A stretch of 64,000 nucleotides of DNA from Amblyomma americanum (GCF_052857255.1 NC_135498.1:157837124-157901123), one strand, 5' to 3'; positions 33,259 to 44,786 are shown, counted from the stretch's first letter. The notes: generated by a model not told the origin, from the letters alone. Made by a program: numbers and translations.

Positions 33259-34760
33259 TGGGTTGGTAATAACTTCACTCAAATGTCCTGCAGAGCTTTC
33301 GCCGACGGGGCTTTAAGTCTCCCACGTAGGGACGTCGATGTGTTGCCTCGCCGTCGCCTCGCGGGCCTGCTGGACGGCCCATTGTTGGTCACCGAGACGG
33401 GCTGCGCAAGGCAGTGGCCCACCGCGGCGGGAGGGTTCCAGAGTTAGCACCGTCAGGGTTTTTGCTGCAGTCCCAGAGCATGTGAGGTAAAGTTGTTATA
33501 GCAGTGTGGCAGACCTTGCATATATTCGTCGGGTATGTTCCGGCGTAGTCTGGTATTGTGCCGGGTTGGGGTACGTGGGCGTCTGCAGTTGTCTGAGGGC
33601 CATCGCGTGCGCCCTGTCAAGCTTGTCGTTGGGCGGAGGGAAGGTTCGGCGTGCCAGGCAGAGGGTCTTGGTAATTCCGTTGTATGTGGTCAAACAGTTT
33701 TTGGTGCTGACCCATGGACGATGGTCGCCGGCGCGGTTCGCGAGCTCGCGCGCCTTGGCGTGTGCCGTCTTATTTCAGTAGCGATATGTGCTGGATACTG
33801 TTCCCATGTGGGCCGGGTACCATTGGATTCTGGTTTGAAAAGCTTCCTCCCACTGGACTTTTCGATTGCTCAGGATTCGGGCCGCTGTCTGTGAGATCCA
33901 TCTTTTGGCGAAGTTTTTGACGGTTTGTCGAGAGTCGCAGAGAACTGTGGTGCACGTCGGATCCGTGAGGGCGAGGGCCACCGCCACTTCCTCCGTTTCT
34001 TCTGCGCGTTGGCACGCTACACTTGCCGTTATGCGCGTTTCGCGGCTCGAATCGACGACCGCAACCGCGAATTGCGAGCGTTCTGCGTATTCCGCGGCGT
34101 CAACGTACCTTGTCCCCGTTTCGTCTCCGTGGCTGTGTAAGAGAGCTCTGGCCCTGGCCACTCTTCTTCCCCGGTTGTGTTCTGGGTGGACGTTCCATGG
34201 AATCGGGTCGACTCTTAGGGTTTGTCTGATCGCGTCCGGAACAGAGACTTACTGGCCTTGTTGTGCATGGTAACGGATTCCGACACTTTCCATGATCTGG
34301 CGTCCAGCTCTCGTGCCCGCTAATCGTTCTAGTTGTGAAGTGCACTGCGCCCTGGAGATTTCGGTAAGCGTGTTTTGAAGCCCGAGCTGGAACAACCGTT
34401 GCGTGCTGGTGGACTCGGGTAGACCCAGTGCTATCTTGTACACCCTGCGGATGAGGACGTTGATCTTGGCTTCTTCTCCCTTGTACCAGTTGTGGAATGC
34501 CGCGACGTACGCAATATGGCTCATGACGAAAGAGTGTATGAGTCGTGTGAGACTCGCCTCCCTCATTCCGTTTCTTCTGCTGGTGATCCTCTTGACGATT
34601 CGCATGGCGTTAGCCGTCTTGTGCTGTAATTTAGCGATCGTTTCTCCGTTTACGCCATTGGCTTCGATTATCATGCCAAGGAACTTAATTCTGTGCACTA
34701 TCGGGATGGTTGCTCCCTTGCTCGTGCGTAGTCGGATCTCTTCGCATTCTCGTCTGGTAG
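33259..34760 (-). pseudogene. LINE-d post-RT region, RNase H and C-terminus
   Basis: 34,760-34,249 is one open frame (GATIPIVHRIKFLGMIIEAN, KTANAMRIVKRITSRRNGMR, YKIALGLPESTSTQRLFQLG), the thumb/linker that follows RT. RNase H fragments at 34,161-33,775 read GTRYVDAAEYAE, EEVAVALALTD, VLCDSRQTVKNFAKRW and IQWYPAHMG. The first catalytic block shows VDAA where TDGS-like residues are usual. The C-terminus lies at about 33.69-33.26 kb. Stops and a frameshift separate the parts. Confidence 0.75.
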
Positions 34761-34762
34761 CG

Positions 34763-34954
34763 GTAGTGGTTTTATTATAAATAATAGTAAAAAGAAAGGA
34801 AAAGATTTTTGCTAGCCCCGACATCTGCCATCGATACTGAAGCACCTGAGCTGGGGAAGCGGAAATAAAGGATAGCAGGCAGAATGGAGAAATGAAATGA
34901 AAGAGGTGAGGGGACAGGAAGAGAGGATAGGGGGATAAGTAATATGTACAACCT
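34763..34954 (-). repeat. Repeat D, 3' part (split copy)
   Basis: Reverse copy of repeat D ('ggaaaagatttttgctagccccgacatctgccatcgatactgaagcacctgagctggg', 'ataagtaatatgtacaacct'). It continues across the DNA transposon into 42,980-43,147. Confidence 0.85.
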
Positions 34955-34956
34955 AT

Positions 34957-34972
34957 AGGAAACCAAAGCACC
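34957..34972 (+). repeat. Left terminal inverted repeat
   Basis: AGGAAACCAAAGCACC. It matches the right end (reverse complement AGGGGACCCAAGGTCA) at 10 of 16 positions, perfectly at AGG, ACC and AAG. It is preceded by AT. Confidence 0.65.
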
Positions 34973-35041
34973 GCATAGCGGCGCTGCTGCTCCGGACAGG
35001 GAGCGCCACCTCTGGCAGGAAAATAAACAGTGGGGATTGAC

Positions 35042-35061
35042 GGGGGGGGGGGGGGGGGGGG
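35042..35061 (+). repeat. Poly-G tract (20 G)
   Basis: Uninterrupted run of 20 guanines about 80 bp upstream of the nuclease-gene start codon, a likely G-quadruplex former and sequencing-error hotspot. The glycine-rich extension it would add to the ORF is not believed to be translated. Confidence 0.8.
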
Positions 35062-35140
35062 CTCTCGTGCAAGCTTCCTTCTTTCGCTCACGCTTCCTCG
35101 CACGTGCAGACGTTTCGCACTGCTTCTGTCGCGTGTCACA

Positions 35141-37869
35141 ATGATCCGGCTGCAGTGCGGGTTCAAAAAGATATGCCAACTCGACAGCTTTTTCAGAAAG
35201 GCGAACCTAATCAAAGGTGAAAAGCTCCTCAATCATGTTTACTCCGTGGAGCAAATAATTGAAAACAACGAAGCCAGATTGAAAGGCAAGTGCGTGTCAC
35301 AAGTCAGCGACAGTGTCGTCTACGACGTGTGCCTTGAGGTAAGCCTGTTCATTTGTTATATGCTCAAATCATCGAACGTTTTATAAGCACTAGGTACGAA
35401 ACGAAGCGGTGCATTCGATTGAAGTTCTCCGTTGTTGTAATGCATGGGTTTCGATATGACATTTTTGCAGAATTAACAGAATTAATCGTGTGCTTTCGTG
35501 AACGACGTTTCCGGCGTGGGGAAAAAATTTTTACGACCATATCATACTATACACTGTAAAGCTTGGAAAGGTACGAGACACTTCTGCACCATCCGTTAGA
35601 ACATCACCCGCTGGCTTGGCCGGGAGGCAGCCGAACTTAAGAGCAGAAAAGCTACACGTACTGTTCGCCTTTTTTTTTAGTTTCACGTTTTTTATTCCGA
35701 TTCTGATGGCATGCACGCACTTTATTTTTTGCGACTGTCGGATTTAAAGACGTAAATATGTAAAATATGCTTCACGAACGCGATGTTCAGCGTGAGGGGT
35801 GCCGAGCTAGAGGCGCGCTGTCGTAGCTATGGTATCGCTCGCGCGACGCGCTCGCATAACATTGTGCTGGGTTTTTGAAATAGTCAAAGCTTTAACCAAA
35901 TGTTTTGCCTTATTTTCAGTTTTGTACGCGCGCCCGGAATAGTGTGACAGAGAGGCAAACGAAGCTGCAATAATGTACACTGTGCCAAATGACATGCTGC
36001 TGAAAATTTGTAGCAGGGAAATTTGGGAAGGAAATCACGCTTAAAAAGTCAGTAGGCGTCCACGCTGTCTCAATTTTATTTCCACATTTCATAGCTGGCA
36101 TGGTCGTGCACGAAAAGCAGGAGCTGCTTGTTCGAGAGGGGCGCTGCACCTGCAAGGCTGGAATTGCAGCTAAGTGCAAGCACGCAGCAGCGGTGTGCCT
36201 GTACGTGGATCAACACGAAGTGAAGTCGTGCACCAGCGAGCCCCAGAAATGGGGCAAACCGAAAGGAAATCCCAAGAGGAGCTTAGAGCTCTTCCTCTTC
36301 CCTCGTAAGTATTTTTGGACATCCGACGTGTCACACAATTCTAACTGGCAGTTTTCAGTTTGAGTGAATAATTACTCTCCTTACCCCTTGTCTTATTCTC
36401 CATAACAGGAGAGGGCAGCAGCATTCCTGACATCAAACCTGTTGACCCTAATATTGTTTTTGGCTATCCGGACATAATGTGTCCACTGAAAGAAATATTG
36501 GAGCTGCAGGATCGAAGCGCTGATGATGTTATTTGTGCAAACGTCCTAAATGACATTGTTGAAAAAGTCACAGAAACTGTGGAAAAAGAAATATTTCACG
36601 ATTTACTGCAACCAATGTCACACCCGCCTATTTACCGGTATCTTAATGTCCTTGATGACAAAACAACACAGGCAAAAGACTTTCTTGTTGAAATGGATGA
36701 GGAAATGGCGAATATCTACAAAACAAAAGTAGTGCTGAAAGAAGCACCATGCGACATGTGCTTCTACACCGTAGGCCAAGCAAATTGCTCACGGTATGGA
36801 ACTAAACTTTAGTAAAGGATAGCCAACACATCTCATATACACTGTGTTGATTCATTTTTGCAATTTTTCCAATTTGCAGATGGCATGAAGAACGTCACCT
36901 TCGAATCACTAGCACGAAAGCACATGCCATACGCACAAAACGAAGTGACGAAGGATTCCAGAAAGCTGCTGATAGCCTCTGCAAGACGTCATCGTACACG
37001 AGTGCTGCAATGCATTATGGTATTTATTTATTTTTTATTTACAGAGTACTGCAGGCCACTCTGGGCCGTTACAGGAGGGGCAATACTATGCAACAGAAAT
37101 ACAGAAAACACTGCAAGAAATTTTAAACACAAAGTCGATAACTTCAATGGCGTCAGTGTTCTATTTTTCTTTTATGTTTTTTAAACAAACATTTGAGATG
37201 TTTAGTTATGGTGTCACATCTCTGCTTTCACTTCTGCTACAGCAAGCCTGATTTCAAAGTGTGATGTTCATGGTTTCTTTGCTCTGAAGTATAACGTGTA
37301 AATATGTTTCACTAGGCATCAAAACTGAAGCCACAGCACGAGAAGATCTGCAAAGAAAGCTCGGCATCCGTATTGTGCAGGTGAGGTTACTCACGAGTTT
37401 ACGTTACAAGTTACTCCAGGCATGCTCTCTTTCCTGTTGTATGTTTCAGCTTAAGCACTAATCTCAATTATTCATGTTCTAGGCAGGACTCGTTGTGCTT
37501 CCGCAGCAGCCATGGCTGTGCTGTAGCCCAGATGGACTGGCAACAATTGGCAGTGAAACTGTGCTAATTGAAATCAAGTGTACATTCAAGTACAAGGAAG
37601 AACCTTTTATAGACTATGAAGAAAGGAGGAGCTTGCTCCCCTACTTAATGTTTGATGGGGATGTGATTGTGCTGAGACCCACACATTGTCATTACACACA
37701 AATGCAAGTCCAGCTGTATATCCTCAACCTGCAATGGGCCATTTTTTATGTGTACAGCCCCAAACATTCTGTAATAGTGAAAGTAATTCGGGACGAGGCT
37801 TTTCTGTGGGAGCTTATCCCCAAGATGGAGCATTTTTATTTCAAATTTTTAAAACCGCGTTTGTTCTAG
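35141..37869 (+). CDS. SWIM zinc-finger / YqaJ-type nuclease of the transposon (6 exons)
   Basis: Predicted exons: 35,141-35,338; 36,095-36,304; 36,409-36,793; 36,880-37,019; 37,316-37,380; 37,483-37,869, about 460 residues. Exon 2 holds a SWIM zinc finger (GRCTCKAGIAAKCKHAAAV: CxC...CxH), likely DNA binding. Exons 4-6 form a YqaJ-like PD-(D/E)xK nuclease: WHEERHLRITSTKAHA, HYG/IKTEATAREDL, PWLCCSPDGLATIG (Asp), VLIEIKCTFKYKEE (Glu-x-Lys), YTQMQVQLYIL (Gln). All introns are GT-AG, and the junctions of exons 2-6 agree in phase. The exon 1/2 junction is off by one base, so a small indel or different acceptor is possible. The role in transposition is unknown; DNA-end processing is inference. Confidence 0.82.
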
Positions 37870-38098
37870 GCTTGTATGCTCTATTTTTCTGCATTGATTT
37901 TCGATGATTTCCTGAAATCAAACTTTTCGCTGGCATATCTGCCATTGTATTTTGGCCTTGTTCAAGTTAAACTCTTTTGTATATTTTGCTTTTATAATTT
38001 CCCTGTAGACGAGCCTATTTAAGCAGTAATTTTTGTTGTAATTGTAGTTTTATCTAGTCGGGCTTATTGCATTGCATAGTTGTTGTTCGTCTGTGTAG

Positions 38099-38722
38099 TG
38101 TTATGAACGGGATGCACACCCGCCAAAGAATAATGCGAAGATTCAATCGACCAGGATGACCACGTGGTAGCGGCAATTTCGACAGGTCGTTGACCCACGA
38201 GGCCCCCACGAAAAAAAAAATGTGCTGCGAATCTGCCTGCGGAATCTTTCCATGCTCTTCAGGAAGGGGGGAAATGGCCTTCCCTTTGTCTGTTTCTTCC
38301 AAGAAGCGACAGTGGTCAGACAACAAGGGAAGAAGGAAACTGCAGCATCCCCGAAATTAACCGTGACTGACAAGTGCCTGTGTTTGATTTCCAGCGAAGT
38401 AGCAGCCGACCTCCGAATCCTCCTCGCCCATTTTCACGGGGCTCCGTGTGCCATGTGTGGGGACTGTTTCGATCTGTGCCTCGTGTGTTGAAAGGGGCGG
38501 AGCCTATTTAACATGCATCCTGAGCCAGAACGAACGCTCTGGGCCTTGGCGATAAGGCTCATCCAGTCGTTCGATGCTACGAACTCTTAATTCTTGACTG
38601 TTTGTTCTTTCTTTCGTAAAATAGGTAAATAAATTTCTTCAAAGTGCCAGTAAACTTGTTTGTGTTTTCGTTGTTCCAAATGTCAGCTTCTATTCTTCAT
38701 GATATCTTATCCGGTCGTAACA
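38099..38722 (+). mobile_element. Solo LTR (624 bp), 4-bp TSD
   Basis: Starts TGTTATGAACGGG and ends GGTCGTAACA. It is flanked by gtag at 38,095-38,098 and 38,723-38,726. It contains a TATA-like 'cctatttaac' near 38.50 kb and an AATAAA at about 38,629, the layout of a plus-oriented U3-R-U5. It lies between the 3' ends of the two transposon genes, so it probably did not disrupt either. It likely arose by LTR-LTR recombination of a Gypsy-type element. Confidence 0.78.
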
Positions 38723-38726
38723 GTAG

Positions 38727-39800
38727 TCATACTGCTTTAATTTGGTGTGGTAGGGTTAATAATGCGAGAGCATTACATGGCTATGTCGCGTCAGTAACAA
38801 GTGCCCGCAAATTTTGTCCACACAATTATGTAGTTCTGTTGAGATCAATGTGCACAAGTTTGATTGTGTTAGGTAATGCGTGAGTAGATTTTAAAATGGG
38901 AAAAGTTTGGTTCTTGAATTTAAATTAGGTTATTAATTTAATTGAAGTAATGAAAATAAATGCTGTGCTTGAAGCAGGTTTTGTGTGACGAATTCGGTGA
39001 AAAATTATGTAAATGCGTGAGAAGGCTTACTTAGTATAAAAATAAAAATCAAAGAATAAAATATAAAGAAACAAAAATTTTAAAATAACAAAAACAAATA
39101 AAACTACAAGATAAAATTTTAAATAAAAAGTAAAAAAGAACAGTGGACAGATAAAGAGGAAAGGCTTTCGCATTTCAGCTCTTAAGCAGACTTAAATGCT
39201 ATCCTGTAAGTTTTTTTTTGCAAACTGCTTGTCTATTATAGCAATAAAATATATCATCAAGCCTTTGCTTGCTTTTTACAGACAGCATTGTTACAAATAA
39301 GGGCAACAATCAGAATCCTTCATTACGTTTCATTATTATAATTGAGCAGCATATACTTTTACATTGCACTTTGGTCTATTTGATACTGGTCTGTGTTGTC
39401 TGAGTGATCTCCATTGCTGTAGTAAGTTACAGTTCACACTCAATAAACCAAGAATAAATGCTGTGTTCTCAAATGAGGTCAATGCATTGGCTTGTGTCCA
39501 TTACTATCAATTTTGCATTCTTTAGCTTTTTACGACTGATTAAAAAAACATTCACATGCAGTACAATGACACATTACAGAACCATCACAGGACTTATCAC
39601 TTCAAAATAAAAGCCAGACGGAAAACATTGTTGTGATTGCGGAACAAATTTATTGGTTAAAGTGCACATAATTGCGGTTGTCTAGTCACAGGTTGTCAAA
39701 TGAAATTGCAGAGCTATTTTGTTTTTTTTGAAATGTCATCTCTTTTACAAATGTAATCCATGCACGGAAAAAAATTTATGTATGCCACAGCAAACCAAGC
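38727..39800. other. AT-rich intergenic part of the transposon
   Basis: Very AT-rich with A-runs (39,040-39,140), and presumed 3' UTR sequence of both convergent genes. No ORF or repeat is recognisable. Confidence 0.5.
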
Positions 39801-39804
39801 AGGC

Positions 39805-42767
39805 CTACTTCTTAATTATCGGTGCTTGCATGTTCACAAGGGCAGCGCACACAGACACTACTTTGTTCATGTGTGGGACCAGGCTTAGCGGTATTCTGTT
39901 GCTTAGAACGTGATATATCTTCAACCTTTGGATTACTCGTTCTACATGGATGCGTACAGACACAATCCTGTATGTCTGCTCCATGGCTTGTTCAGACAGA
40001 TGTCCAACCCCTGAATTAAAAGGAGGCATAAGTAGCACTGCGCCTTTCCCTTCTACAGTTGTCCGTATGCTTGGGAATCCTTTGTCACTTAAAACTAAGT
40101 CCCCCGGTTTGAGAAGCTGCAGGAAGCCAGAGTCCTGGGTTATGAAAGAGTCGGTGTGCCTTCCTCCATAAACCCTAGAAATAAAACTTATCATTCCATT
40201 AGGAATTATGCCTATCAAAAATTTCAACGTGTATCCTCTTTTGTAATGAGAATACAACATGTGTTGACAATCTGGATTTGATGGTGTTTCTGTGCGGACC
40301 TCGGTGCAATCTATTATTAGGGTGCAATTCGGATAGTTGTCTTTGATCGGGGCAGGCAAAGAAAGCTTAATTATTTCTCGGGAAGGCATGAAGACCCAAT
40401 TTTTCAGGGCAATGCTTAGAATGTCAAGTGTCTTTCTAAACACAGTTGACGCTGTTGTGGCTGTGACACCAAACATAGCTCCTAAGGCACTGTATGTGAT
40501 CCCAAGCCGTAGCTTGGCAAGGAATAAGCATAACTTGTCTTCCCTTGACATGGCATTGCGCCTGTACTGTGGTGCTGGCAGCAAGTTCAGAAGGAGGCAA
40601 AAAACTTGCAGTGTCACACCGCACAAATCCTGCAGTGCCTCTTCCTTTTCCTTTAGGGATTCAATGCCAAAAAATCCACAGTTTCGCTTCCAATTTCCAT
40701 CTGTACTTGCAACCTACAGGAGAGAATAAACATACAGGATGATGAAATGAAAAGGAGATACACTTAGGTAAAAGGAATAATACATTAAAGTGACATTTGT
40801 ACTCTACGGTGTCTAAACAAATTCGTTCTAAAAAACAAATTAACACAGGCATTAAAAATGATAAACAGGAATGTCATGCAGGAACAACCAATTAGAAAGG
40901 AACCTTGCCCAATAATGCAAGTAAATTGGATTGAAACAAGAGGTGCGGTGCTAACAGCAAGACAACAACACAATTCAACAAATTAGGTAACGAACAGAAG
41001 CATCATCGTCTAACCTTGTGACTCATTTCTGTGTGTGCGATTTGAGCAGATGCTTCAGTGCCATTTGTTGCTGAGAGAAGTAGAGCCAGCTTCCCTGAAG
41101 TAGCACATTCCTCTGTTTGGCATGCCTGAAAAACATGAAACAAGGATATTTTGTGGTATTTAGACAAACTTAGTGTGCTGCCTAGGGCAGTTGAAAGGAC
41201 ACTATTAAAAGCAAATGCATGCTGCCCTAGTAGCGCGCTTTGTTTACACTGACTGCACAGGAGCCCCAAACTGAAAGATGTCCTTACAGCGTCCCTCTTT
41301 CTTCCAGTGGAATGACTTTCTTGTCTTGCACTACACACAAGCACCAAAGAATGCGAGTCACTCATGTTAAGCAAAGAGGTTGCTGTGCTTGTTTCCAGAA
41401 ATGCATTGCTGAAATCCATGGTGTTGAAGCCACGATGCACATCTTCCAGAAGGGAGGTTTCCGGGGCCTGCATTGCTGCTCCAACCGCTGTACTTTGTGA
41501 TGGATGCTCATCTCCTACAAGCTGTCTTGAAGAGATTTCCTTCTTGAAACGTGCCTGCCACCTGCATTGCACAATCAAAATCTAAGGTTAATACCAATCG
41601 GGTAGGCTGCAAGAAAACCTGCCATGAAATGTAATCACTAAATACTTGCCCATGCATCTATTATTCATATTATGCTGACTCTGCGATTTCATAAACCAGG
41701 TTAAGTCAACAAAACATTGTTCAAAACGTGAGTCTGTAATTTCTACTGGCAGCCTCACAATTTTTCTTTCATACCTTTGCGCCCTTTCCTGATCAGGCGC
41801 CTTTTTTCTGTAGACAGGTGGAAAAATGGCTGGGATGTAGGATGGATCTTGGCTGACGTCACTCTTGCTGTTGCCCACAAAATGTCGGCTGCAAATTCGC
41901 GTATGTTCTTTTGGCTGCCACAAAGTTCCATCCGGACTGCACAAGAAAGAACAATATTCCCTCTTATCCACTGCAAAGACAGGAACACACATGCATGCAC
42001 TCACACACATACACAAACACAAAACGAAGGTAAATGCACGAACACGCACAGTAACACGAACGAGTGCACGCACTCTAACAGGAGCGCACACGAAAACACA
42101 GACACGATCGAACACATATGCATACAACAAAGACATGAACAAATAAAAGAAAATCGCACGAACTTCGAAGGTGGCAAATGAGAGAACCGCCGAGCTTCTA
42201 AGCACTGGACAAGTGATATTCACAAGTTAATACTCTACCGTAATAAAGAGGCACAACAAAGCGAACAAGCAAAACAATGTCAAAGTATATTGAAATTAAA
42301 AGCAGTTCGTTCCGACACGAGAAAGCTGCTTGCCCGACGCGTAACTTGCAGACCTTTGACAACGCCCGTAGTTCAGCTGAGTTTAACCAACAGCACAACA
42401 ATCAAATTGCGAGTGTTTAATGTTCTCACCATGCCACCGTAGCTTGGCTTTCACACACACACAGGCTGCGAGAAGGCAGCGAGCTCGAGATAACTTTCTG
42501 CAGTCGTCACGCGTCGTGTTAAGGAACAAAAACTAGTAGCTAAAATGGTCAAAGCAAAAAGCGAGATAAGGCTGTAACGACTTACTTGACTCTCCTTACA
42601 GCGGTGATCCAGGATTGTCGCCTTTTTTTCTCGTACCATCTTCCAGGCAATCGATACAGTTTCACAGGCGGATCGCGTTCCCTGCTGTTGTCTGCAATGT
42701 TGTGGCAGCCCACGACGCAGCAGTACTTCGGACCCCGCTTCTGTTTTCGTTGGGCCGTTTCTGCCAT
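39805..42767 (-). CDS. THAP-domain DDE transposase (5 exons)
   Basis: Predicted exons in transcript order: 42,767-42,586; 41,936-41,775; 41,561-41,288; 41,125-41,015; 40,713-39,805, about 545 residues, all GT-AG introns, phases compatible, no internal stop. Exons 1-2 form a THAP zinc finger (CCVVGCHN, KLYRLPGRWYEKKRRQSWI, then PDGTLWQPKEHTRICSRHF; Cys2-Cys-His). Exon 5 holds a helix-turn-helix (YSALGAMFGVTATTASTVFR) and a DDE_4-type catalytic core: LIIDCTEVRTE (Asp), GDLVLSDKGFPS (Asp, 74 residues on), RIHVERVIQRLK (Glu, about 47 on). THAP would bind the transposon ends and DDE would cut and join DNA. It looks functional. It is a domesticated-type gene only if ends prove immobile, and here they are present. 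Confidence 0.87.
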
Positions 42768-42961
42768 TGCGAAAATTCCGCTTCAACACCCTCGTCGAAG
42801 TAGCAAAGCACACTAGCCGTGCGGAGACTCCGCTGCGCACCGGCCGGACTGAATCACGTGCGCACGCGCGCGCCCACGCTTTCAAGCAGGCAGCACCTGA
42901 ACGAGCGATTCCCAGTAGTTCCGCCTCCGCCCGCGCGGCGCTGTCGTCGCGCGGGGAAACT

Positions 42962-42977
42962 TGACCTTGGGTCCCCT
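42962..42977 (-). repeat. Right terminal inverted repeat
   Basis: Reads AGGGGACCCAAGGTCA on the minus strand. It is the partner of the left end and is followed by AT and the rest of repeat D. Confidence 0.65.
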
Positions 42978-42979
42978 AT

Positions 42980-43147
42980 TTACACAATAAGAAATGTGTC
43001 CAGGTTGTGCGCGTGATTAGTTCATTTTAGAGGAATTAAATGACACACGCGCACAGAACTGTGATGGTTACAACTGGAGTGGGGCCTCCAGTTATTAATC
43101 GTTCAAGATAGAAGTCGTGGAGCGTTCGGTCACTGCGAGTAACTACC
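42980..43147 (-). repeat. Repeat D, 5' part (split copy)
   Basis: Reverse copy: on the minus strand 'ggtagttactcgcagtgaccgaacgctcc', 'aataactgga.gccccact', 'aactaatcacgcgcacaacctgg', 'cttattgtgtaa'. It aligns with 30,315-30,487 and continues at 34,954. Confidence 0.8.
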
Positions 43148-44531
43148 GGTCGTTGCCGCATTCCGACCACACCAGGTTGGTCTGCCCCTCTGCGTAGGGC
43201 GGTAGAGTAGGAGTTCCAACTTTGTAGGCCAACATCGTAATCCCGTACCCACAAGGTATTCCTCTAGTGTCTCGATTGCTGGTTGCAGTGCCGATTCGAT
43301 GTGACCGTCGCTGCCTTCGGCACCCAGTGTTATGTCGTCGGCGTATATGGTGTGCCGGACGTCTTCGAGTTCTTGTAGCTTTTCTGCTCGCCCGATCATA
43401 ACGAGGTTCAAGAGCATGGGCGAGATGACAGAGCCCTGCGGGTGCCGTTGCTTCCCAGGGTTTGCTCTTCTAGCTGGATATCCCCAGCCACTAAAAAATC
43501 TCACCTGTCTGTCAAAAAAATCTTTAACGTAGTTGTACGAGCGTACACCCAGGTTTTGCCGCGATATCTGGTGTAAGATCGCCAAGTGCGCGATTCTATC
43601 GAATGCGCTTTAAAGGTCGAGGCCGAGAATTGCTCTGGTGCCTCTCGTCTTGCCGTCACGCACCTGGTGCTTCAGTTGTAACATTGCGCCTTGCGTGGAT
43701 AATTGGGGGCGGAATCCTATTATGGATGGTGGGTGTGCACCTTTCTGCTCTAAGTGGGCTTGCCAGCGGTTAAACAGTGCGTGCTCCATGGTCTTGCCGA
43801 CGCATGACGTTAGGGATATGGGGCGAAGGTTGTCGAGGCTCGGCGGTTTTCCGGGTTTTGGGATTAGTATCATTCTCGCAGGTTTCCACTGTTGCGGGAG
43901 GCTGCCGCGCTGCCAGCACTCATTGATGAATGCCGTTAACTGTTCCACGGATCGGTCGTCGAGATTCTTTAGGGCGCGATTCGACACCCCGTCGGGGCCC
44001 GGTGCCGTTCTGCTGTGGAGGTTCTGCAGCGCCGTCCTGGTCACATTTAGGTTAAAGTCCTTATACAATTCTGCGTTCGGATCCACCACATATGGGCCGT
44101 ACTGTGCGGTCGAAGTGTGCGGCAAGTACTTCGCTCGCAACCGGACAATGACTGCATCTTCACCGTGCTTCCCGAGCTCATTGTGTAATAGACGTGCGAG
44201 GCAGTTCCTCTGGTGGGACTTGGTCTTCGTTTCGCCCAACAGATTCCTGGGTAGGTTCCACGATTTCCCGTTGTGTAGTTTGCCGTCGACTGCATTGCAT
44301 AACTGATCCCATTGCTGGCGGTTGAGTATTCGGCAGTGCTCCTCCATGTTGCGGTTGATCTCCGCTATTTTCTTTCTGAGTCTCCGATTGAGTCTCTGTC
44401 CCTTCCACCTGGCCAGGAAAGAGTTCTTTGCCTCGATGAGATGCGCCAGGCGGCTGTCCATCTTGTCGGTTTCAACCTCGGTTTCGATGGTCTTGGTTGC
44501 CGCTTTGGCGTCTGCAACCAGCGTTCGATGT
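43148..44531 (-). pseudogene. LINE-d reverse transcriptase
   Basis: Two frames (44,602-43,610 and 43,585-43,130) cover the RT: TAPGPDGVSNRALKNLDD, WKPARMILIPKPGKPPSLDN, LRPISLTSCVGKTMEHALF, IIGFRPQLSTQGAMLQLKHQ, then QGSVISPMLLNLVM and the intact palm box HTIYADDITLGAEG. A frameshift near 43.6 kb follows AILGLDL, the palm D block. It ends where repeat D intrudes. Catalytic residues are kept, unlike LINE-c. Confidence 0.85.
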
Positions 44532-44543
44532 CCGTGATCGTAT

Positions 44544-44786
44544 AATAATAATAATAATAATTGGTTTTTTGGGGAAAGGAAATGGCGCAGTATCTGTCTC
44601 ATTATCGTTGGACACCTGAACCGCGCCGTAAGGGAAGGGATAAGAGATGGAGTGAAAGAAGAAAGGAAGAATTGGGTGCCGTAGTGGAGGGCTCTGGAGT
44701 AATTTCGACCACCTGGGGATCTTTAACGTGCACTGACATCGCACAGCACACGAGCGCCTTAGCGTTTTTCCTCCATAAAAACGCAG
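44544..44786 (-). mobile_element. SINE type B, 5'-truncated, 12-bp TSD
   Basis: On the minus strand it starts at 'ctgcgtttttatggagg' (tRNA head missing) and ends in an ATT tail (plus-strand ataataataat at 44,544). Direct repeats ccgtgatcgtat lie at 44,532-44,543 and 44,787-44,798. It is inserted in the segment between the LINE-d endonuclease and RT. Confidence 0.88.

Larger units (their letters stand above)
34957..42977. mobile_element. Two-gene DNA transposon, ISL2EU/IS4EU-like (8,021 bp)
   Basis: Boundaries come from the split repeat D. The dinucleotide AT occurs at 34,955-34,956 and 42,978-42,979, and the uninterrupted copy at 30.48 kb has it once. Ends form an imperfect inverted repeat, AGGAAACCAAAGC against AGGGGACCCAAGG. 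Inside are two convergent spliced genes: a SWIM/YqaJ-type nuclease on the plus strand (35,141-37,869) and a THAP-DDE transposase on the minus strand (42,767-39,805), with a solo LTR between them. A DDE transposase paired with a YqaJ-like nuclease and a 2-bp AT duplication is, to my knowledge, the ISL2EU/IS4EU pattern. PIF/Harbinger would give a 3-bp TWA duplication, not seen here. Confidence 0.85.

Noticed and set aside
35030..35140. Glycine-rich N-terminal extension of the nuclease gene
   Set aside because: Comes from the poly-G tract; the ATG at 35,141 gives a conventional start and the extension has no domain.
41003..41578. A separate 191-codon gene on the minus strand
   Set aside because: It spans exons 3 and 4 of the THAP transposase plus the intron; splice sites and phases fit the longer gene.
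41777..42181. His/Thr-rich ORFs on the plus strand
   Set aside because: Antisense to the transposase exon 2 and its CA-rich upstream intron; no motif.
34957..42977. PIF/Harbinger assignment of the 8-kb transposon
   Set aside because: The duplication is AT (2 bp), not TWA. The partner gene is a YqaJ-like nuclease and not a Myb-like protein, and the transposase carries THAP.
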